A stretch of 64,000 bases of DNA from Robinsoniella peoriensis (GTDB lineage: Bacteria; Bacillota; Clostridia; Lachnospirales; Lachnospiraceae), in assembly GCF_000797495.1 (NCBI RefSeq), contig NZ_JTGN01000017.1:62001-126000 (forward strand), given 5' to 3'. Both the position numbers and the translations under genes were made by a program. Under the pieces are notes generated by a model that had not been told where the DNA came from, made no database searches, and saw only the letters and a list, made by a program, of their open reading frames with translations. Below, piece by piece: positions 59,908 to 64,000 of this stretch. Each line of letters opens with the position of its first letter. Position 1 is the first letter of the stretch.

Positions 59908-60963
59908 CTACAATTTACGCTGCATCATATCTGGTTTTACTGCATATTCTAAGGCGGTTTTGGATGTAATCAGCCCCTTTTTGCAAAGGCTGACCAGACT
60001 GGCATCCATGGAGAACATTGTATCCGAGGAAGAAGAATATAAAGTTCCGTCAATCTGGGGAATTTTATTCTCTCGGATCATATTCCGGATTGCTGGAGTT
60101 AATGTTAAAACTTCAAAAGCAGGGACAAGTTTTCCGCTTACGGAGGGAACCAGCTGCTGGGATACTACTGCCTGTAACGCCATGGATAATTGAACGGTAA
60201 TCTGGGTCTGCTGGCTTGGAGGGAAAACATCAATAATTCTTCCCACTGTATTCACAGCGCCTATAGTATGGAGGGTGGAAAATACCAGATGACCTGTTTC
60301 AGCTGCGGTCATAGCAACCTGCATTGTTTCAAAGTCACGCATTTCGCCCAGCAGAATAACATCGGGGCTTTGGCGAAGGGCGGCACGCAGGGCTACCAGA
60401 TAACTTTCGGTATCTGTGTTAATCTCCCGCTGGCTTACTATACTTTTTTTATGGCGGTGCAAATGCTCCAGGGGATCTTCCAGTGTAATGATATGACGTT
60501 CTTTGGAAGAGTTGATGGCATCAATCAGGCAGGCAAGAGTGGTTGATTTTCCGCTTCCCGCAGGTCCGGTAACCAGAACCAGACCCTTGTTAAAGTCTGC
60601 AAGCCGCAGTATATTATTCCCGATGCCAAATTCCTGGGGATCAGGAAGATTAAACCGCACAATTCTGATTACGGCAGACAGGGAACCACGCTGACGGTAT
60701 GCATTGATTCGAAATCGGGACAGGCCGGTAATGGAAAATGAAAAATCGTCATCGCCTTTATCCAGCAAAATCTGCATAGATCTGTTTCCGGCCAGTTGAT
60801 AAATTTCCGTTATAATATTTTCGGTATCATTAGGCATAAGTTTGTCTGAGTCATCATGTACCATAGTGCCATTGACTTTATAGGACAGGGGAAGCCCGGC
60901 TACAATAAAAACGTCTGATGCCAAGGCTTTTACCGCATGTTCCAATAGTTCATTTATTTCCAT
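59908..60963 (-). CDS. pilT: Type IV pilus retraction ATPase PilT
   Basis: All boxes of a secretion/pilus ATPase are present: Walker A GPAGSGKST (133-141), Asp box ITLEDPLEH, Walker B DVILLGEMRD and His box GHLVFSTLHT. The lengths of the N-domain and the loops, and the absence of a tetracysteine motif, fit PilT rather than PilB. It would depolymerise pili at the inner face of the membrane. TTAGGAGG precedes the start at 60963. It is the last visible gene of the minus-strand operon. Length of 351 aa is normal. Confidence 0.93.
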   Translation of the reverse strand: MEINELLEHAVKALASDVFIVAGLPLSYKVNGTMVHDDSDKLMPNDTENIITEIYQLAGNRSMQILLDKGDDDFSFSITGLSRFRINAYRQRGSLSAVIRIVRFNLPDPQEFGIGNNILRLADFNKGLVLVTGPAGSGKSTTLACLIDAINSSKERHIITLEDPLEHLHRHKKSIVSQREINTDTESYLVALRAALRQSPDVILLGEMRDFETMQVAMTAAETGHLVFSTLHTIGAVNTVGRIIDVFPPSQQTQITVQLSMALQAVVSQQLVPSVSGKLVPAFEVLTLTPAIRNMIRENKIPQIDGTLYSSSSDTMFSMDASLVSLCKKGLITSKTALEYAVKPDMMQRKL

Positions 60964-60974
60964 TAAAGTTCCTC

Positions 60975-61493
60975 CTAAAATTCAGATTCAAAAGATCCGT
61001 TGAATACAGGTACATTACTTTCCGGTGCCCAACTGCCATCAGATTCGCTGTTCCAGGTTATAATGCGATAGAAGCGCTCTCCCGACTGTGTTGGGAAATT
61101 AAGCTCCAGAGTTACCTTTAACATCTGATCATCCGTAATTGGTACCGCATAATGTAATTCAGGTGACGGACGATCCTGGTCAAAGGTATATGTATCCTTG
61201 TCTGAGAGTACCTTTATTATTCGGGTATAATAAGATTGTGGGTCGGAAAAAGTCTGCGATCTGTACTCGGAATATAAAATGTCATCAATTTCAGACAGTA
61301 TCTGCTTGGCCTTTTGGTCCGCCTTATAATAGGCACTGGTATGCTCGGCATTCTTCTTGCTCAATTGATAATCCATGTTGGCGTTAACGATTGAAAGAAC
61401 AGCAAATGTTACCAGGCATAAAAGCACAAATACAAGCAGAATGGAAGAAGTTCCGATATTTAAAAAAGTATGTTTCTTTTTCTTTTTCATCAT
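60975..61493 (-). CDS. Type IV pilus-associated membrane protein (PilX-like)
   Basis: A lysine-rich start (MMKKKKKHTF) is followed by one membrane helix (about 14-37) and a soluble domain of about 130 residues. SIVNANMDYQLSKKNAEHTSAYYKADQKAKQIL resembles PilX-type minor pilin partners. It has no clear prepilin cleavage motif. It lies between pilT and a pilin-like gene with short gaps. Role is inferred from position; the family is not firmly recognised. 172 aa. Confidence 0.65.
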   Translation of the reverse strand: MMKKKKKHTFLNIGTSSILLVFVLLCLVTFAVLSIVNANMDYQLSKKNAEHTSAYYKADQKAKQILSEIDDILYSEYRSQTFSDPQSYYTRIIKVLSDKDTYTFDQDRPSPELHYAVPITDDQMLKVTLELNFPTQSGERFYRIITWNSESDGSWAPESNVPVFNGSFESEF

Positions 61494-61507
61494 AAACGGC
61501 CTTTCTA

Positions 61508-61948
61508 TTACTCAAGAGTATGAGGAATATTTATTTGGGCTGCAAGAGAATACAGCAGTTTTTCCGGTTTATCAGTTTCAAATGATGAGATGGAGACGTC
61601 CTTTTTACGGGAGTCCCCGGTAACTGTAGCGATGAGAGTAAACTTACTATCTGATTCACTGCATTTTTCCCAGGCTGTATCATAATAAAAGATTATGGAA
61701 TCCCCATCAGTGACACTTTCCGGAAACAAAGACTGCACTTCTGACAGGGAACCGTTACAGCTTTCCAGTACTTCGGCTGTATTTGATACCAGTCGGGAAG
61801 ATGTACTCAAATTTTTTGAACTCTGGCTCAGCAAAAAAGATTTTGAAAACAGCTGAATGCAGATACCGCTTGCAACGGTAAAAAACAGTATGGCTATGAT
61901 CAATTCGATTAAAAATAAACTTGATTTGGAAGGAGTGTTCTTTTTCAT
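61508..61948 (-). CDS. Prepilin-like protein with noncanonical cleavage motif
   Basis: The N-terminus reads KSSLFLIELIIAILFFTVAS: a basic leader, then a hydrophobic helix with the pilin Glu at mature position +5. The residue before the expected cleavage point would be Ser rather than Gly. The soluble part (about 110 residues) has two cysteines that could form a disulfide. It is probably a minor pilin. 146 aa, GAAGGA ribosome site. Processing by a PilD peptidase is uncertain. Confidence 0.72.
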   Translation of the reverse strand: MKKNTPSKSSLFLIELIIAILFFTVASGICIQLFSKSFLLSQSSKNLSTSSRLVSNTAEVLESCNGSLSEVQSLFPESVTDGDSIIFYYDTAWEKCSESDSKFTLIATVTGDSRKKDVSISSFETDKPEKLLYSLAAQINIPHTLE

Positions 61949-61965
61949 ATTGGAATCCTTCTTTC

Positions 61966-62463
61966 TTATTCAATGTCTTTAATGTCACTTCTGGGGTGGA
62001 TATAGAGGTCAATACCATTCCCTTCCTCTGTAGAAACGGTAAAATGATAAAGCCCTTCCCTCACTTCTTCCATTTTAAGGGAGGTGATATCTGTAATGGA
62101 CTGGCCGGATTCAACAGATACGGAAGTGTCTGCTTTTGCAAATAGTTCTTTTAACTCATTTTGATCCTCATAAATATAAGTTATGTAGTCCTGCCCGTCA
62201 TATTGGTCTGTAAGAGCCAGGGCATCGGTGCCTGACAGTCTGGTAATGGTAATATCACCAATACCGTCCGCCTGCCGGATTTTTTCAGAAATATAAGAGA
62301 GTGCAGTATGGGAAGAATTATTTTCTGCCATTTGCCCGGCAGTAGAACGATAAACATTAGAACCGATCAGAACCACAAGCAGCGCTGAAGCTGCAAATAC
62401 GCAGAACAGTGACAGGGTAAAAACGATATCAACAAAGTGTTCCTTTGACCGGAAATTCTTCAT
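61966..62463 (-). CDS. Type IV pilus operon protein (DUF4860-like)
   Basis: One N-terminal membrane helix (about 11-34, FVDIVFTLSLFCVFAASALLVVLIG) and a soluble domain with SYISEKIRQADGIGDITI. This arrangement matches DUF4860 proteins that occur in clostridial pilus operons; the match is from memory and moderate. It may be a minor pilin-like assembly factor. AGGAGG precedes the start at 62463. 165 aa. Confidence 0.65.
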   Translation of the reverse strand: MKNFRSKEHFVDIVFTLSLFCVFAASALLVVLIGSNVYRSTAGQMAENNSSHTALSYISEKIRQADGIGDITITRLSGTDALALTDQYDGQDYITYIYEDQNELKELFAKADTSVSVESGQSITDITSLKMEEVREGLYHFTVSTEEGNGIDLYIHPRSDIKDIE

Positions 62464-62474
62464 AAGGTGGCCTC

Positions 62475-62801
62475 CTATTTCTTAATAATGGTAATGTCAG
62501 GCATAATATTAGAGCCAAAAGGTTCATAATGAATAATAAATTTATCATCATCATATGCGACGGCATAGTGTGCCAAAAGGTCTTCCAGGGTATCCGGATA
62601 GGAGCCTGTCAGGGCATAGTTCTGTACGGCACACCGTCTCAGGGCATCGGCAAGGGTTCTCTGCTGTTCAGCGTCGGTTGTGGCAGAGATATTGCCGATT
62701 CCATATAGGAATAAAATCATAACAAGTCCGAAGGTACAGAGTGAAACCAGGAAACCGGCTCTTATTCTTCGATGAAAAGGTAACTGGTGAAAACGGTTCA
62801 T
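62475..62801 (-). CDS. Small pilin-like or accessory protein
   Basis: The 108-aa protein has a basic start, one membrane helix (about 16-37) and a short soluble part with ALRRCAVQNYALTGSYPDTLEDLL, which resembles the alphaN helix end and loop of pilin-like proteins (GSYPDTL is common there). There is no canonical prepilin motif. TTAGGAGG precedes the start at 62801. Function unproven; location suggests pilus assembly. Confidence 0.62.
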   Translation of the reverse strand: MNRFHQLPFHRRIRAGFLVSLCTFGLVMILFLYGIGNISATTDAEQQRTLADALRRCAVQNYALTGSYPDTLEDLLAHYAVAYDDDKFIIHYEPFGSNIMPDITIIKK

Positions 62802-62812
62802 AGAAATACCTC

Positions 62813-63832
62813 CTAAAGCGGTCCGATACTGGACATAATACCCATAAGCGGAAGCATAACAGAGAGCAGAATAACACCCACAATTATAGATAGTGCAACT
62901 ACCAGGGAAGGTTCCAGGATAGAGATCAATCTTTCGATCCGATTGTCGACTTCTTCTTCATACTGATCAGCTACTTTCTTCATAACTTCGTCTACGTTGC
63001 CGGTTTTAAATCCCACTGCGATCATGCGGGCATATACCCCCTGGAAAAGTTCGGAACTGGTTACTGCATGTGAAAAGCTTTCGCCTTCTTCCATGGAAGT
63101 CTGACACTTTTTAATCTTTTCCTGTAAATCCTGGTTATCAACCAGCTTAGAGGTCATGGTAAGACTCTGCTCGATGTCCAGACCGCTGCTCAGTGTAAGA
63201 AACATTCCGCTGGCAAATCGACCCTGGGCTATCTTATGCTGAAGAGTTTTGGAAAAACGTATCTTAGAACCATTGAAAAATAAGAAAGCCGTAAAAGCTG
63301 CGAAAACGATAATTACGGGCACTGCATAATGGCTGAGCATGTTTCCAAGGTTCAGCAGGCTTTTGGAAAATCCCGTCAGCTGGCTGCCCAGCTCAATGTA
63401 AACCTGATTAAAGACAGGCAGTACTTTCACAATGAGGATCACTACTATAAATAACAGAAGCCCGATCATAATGCAGGGATATGTAATAGCACCTTTAATT
63501 CCTTTAGCGATATTCTCCTCCCGCTCATAATATTGGGCTAAAGAGGACATGACATCGTCAAGCCGGCCTGATTGTTCGCCGATTTCAACCATATCTGTAA
63601 AATATTTAGGAAATACTCCGCAGTCTGATACCGCAGCATGGAAGTTCCCTGTTTCTTCTAGCGTGTGATAAATAGATTCCAAAACAATCTTTCCATCCGG
63701 ACTGACGTTATCTTCCAGCATGATAGAGATGCCTTCAATAGAAGAAATACCCGACTGGAGAATCATTGCCATTTGATTACAGAAAAAGGATATTTCAGTA
63801 TTGGATAATGGTTTGTTGGCTTGTTTTGCCAT
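62813..63832 (-). CDS. pilC: Type IV pilus assembly platform protein PilC (GspF family)
   Basis: A 339-aa GspF-family protein: two homologous cytoplasmic domains (about 15-110 and 215-310; FCNQMAMILQSGISSIEGI and KTGNVDEVMKKVADQYEEEVDNRIERLI), each followed by a membrane helix (about 120-145 and 310-335), plus a third near 170-190. It is the inner-membrane platform on which pilus ATPases act. ATG 63832 has AAAGGAG about 6-7 nt upstream; a start five codons earlier lacks it. It lies 35 nt after the preceding gene. Confidence 0.92.
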   Translation of the reverse strand: MAKQANKPLSNTEISFFCNQMAMILQSGISSIEGISIMLEDNVSPDGKIVLESIYHTLEETGNFHAAVSDCGVFPKYFTDMVEIGEQSGRLDDVMSSLAQYYEREENIAKGIKGAITYPCIMIGLLLFIVVILIVKVLPVFNQVYIELGSQLTGFSKSLLNLGNMLSHYAVPVIIVFAAFTAFLFFNGSKIRFSKTLQHKIAQGRFASGMFLTLSSGLDIEQSLTMTSKLVDNQDLQEKIKKCQTSMEEGESFSHAVTSSELFQGVYARMIAVGFKTGNVDEVMKKVADQYEEEVDNRIERLISILEPSLVVALSIIVGVILLSVMLPLMGIMSSIGPL

Positions 63833-63867
63833 AAGAACTCCTTTCAAAACGCAAATTTAAATATCTA

Positions 63868-64000
63868 TTAATAGGTATGTTTAGTGGTATAGTTCTTTGC
63901 GTCTCCAATGTATTTTTGGATTTTCTTGCTGTTTTTGCCACTGGCTGCGAAGGTTGGATCCATGAGTGACCAGCTTTTGCCGTCGAATTGAATAATGTCA
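63868..64000 (-). CDS. Transglutaminase-like protein, 3' part only
   Basis: The frame is open to the window end, and only its last 43 codons are seen. The text IIQFDGKSWSLMDPTFAASG contains the W..MDPTF pattern typical of the Asp region of transglutaminase-like cysteine protease folds in Clostridia. It ends YIGDAKNYTTKHTY. It lies 35 nt upstream of pilC and in the same direction, so it is probably in the pilus operon. The assignment rests on a short motif, so it is tentative. Confidence 0.55.
   Translation of the reverse strand, partial: DIIQFDGKSWSLMDPTFAASGKNSKKIQKYIGDAKNYTTKHTY

Overview
The window looks like chromosomal DNA of a gut Firmicute of the class Clostridia, most likely a Lachnospiraceae member. 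Reasons: strong AGGAGG-type ribosome binding sites, moderately AT-rich DNA, a T-box in front of a class-III (archaeal-type) prolyl-tRNA synthetase, CUT1 sugar ABC importers without their own ATPase, a lysine-rich Fn3-like surface domain, and many plant-glycan hydrolases. The assignment is inference from gene content, not a database match.

Layout. 1-9968: a plus-strand glycan cluster with a domain-permuted GH3 (5' end outside the window), an anaerobic sulfatase maturase, a frameshifted TSUP permease, a GH2 enzyme, a GH43-CBM32 enzyme and a second GH3. 9969-11123: decayed DNA with short coding remnants. 11161-11957: an IS200-type element with a single tnpA. 12113-17490: an AraC regulator and a very large secreted GH78 alpha-L-rhamnosidase. 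17639-19735: a PTS EIIC domain fused to a c-di-GMP phosphodiesterase (EAL) domain. 20021-27387: a LacI-controlled operon of sugar-binding lipoprotein, two permeases, PIG-L deacetylase, cysteine desulfidase/serine dehydratase-like protein and PfkB kinase. 27437-31075: an unknown small protein, a Cache-GGDEF-EAL phosphodiesterase and a DMT exporter.

31188-35279: T-box, proS, prolyl-tRNA editing protein, a probable PPi-dependent phosphofructokinase and a small membrane protein. 35508-38908: kdpDE without kdpFABC. 39016-45850: a membrane protein and a complete branched-chain amino acid ABC importer (livK, then livHMGF) followed by a cytidylate-kinase-like gene. 45943-47764: a gltA-marR operon with two likely MarR operators over its promoter. 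48119-58751: an alpha-galactoside locus with GH36, DUF624 protein, ABC importer, AraC regulator, an Rpn-like nuclease and GH4 alpha-galactosidase. 58888-59872: another AraC gene and a 17-bp minisatellite. 59908-64000: a minus-strand type IV pilus operon (transglutaminase-like fragment, pilC, four small pilin-like or accessory genes, pilT).

How it fits together. Most of the window serves glycan foraging: extracellular rhamnosidase, ABC uptake, and glycosidases without visible signal peptides that would act on imported oligosaccharides. Regulation is local, by LacI, AraC and MarR regulators. Two intact EAL domains, one joined to a PTS permease domain, suggest that sugar status feeds into c-di-GMP signalling, and the window also holds a type IV pilus locus, a common c-di-GMP target. 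The features I consider most likely to be under-described are the EIIC-EAL fusion, the ABC/PIG-L/desulfidase-like/PfkB operon, the matched 11-bp-repeat promoters at the small membrane protein and kdpDE, and the self-folding control signals of the IS200 element.
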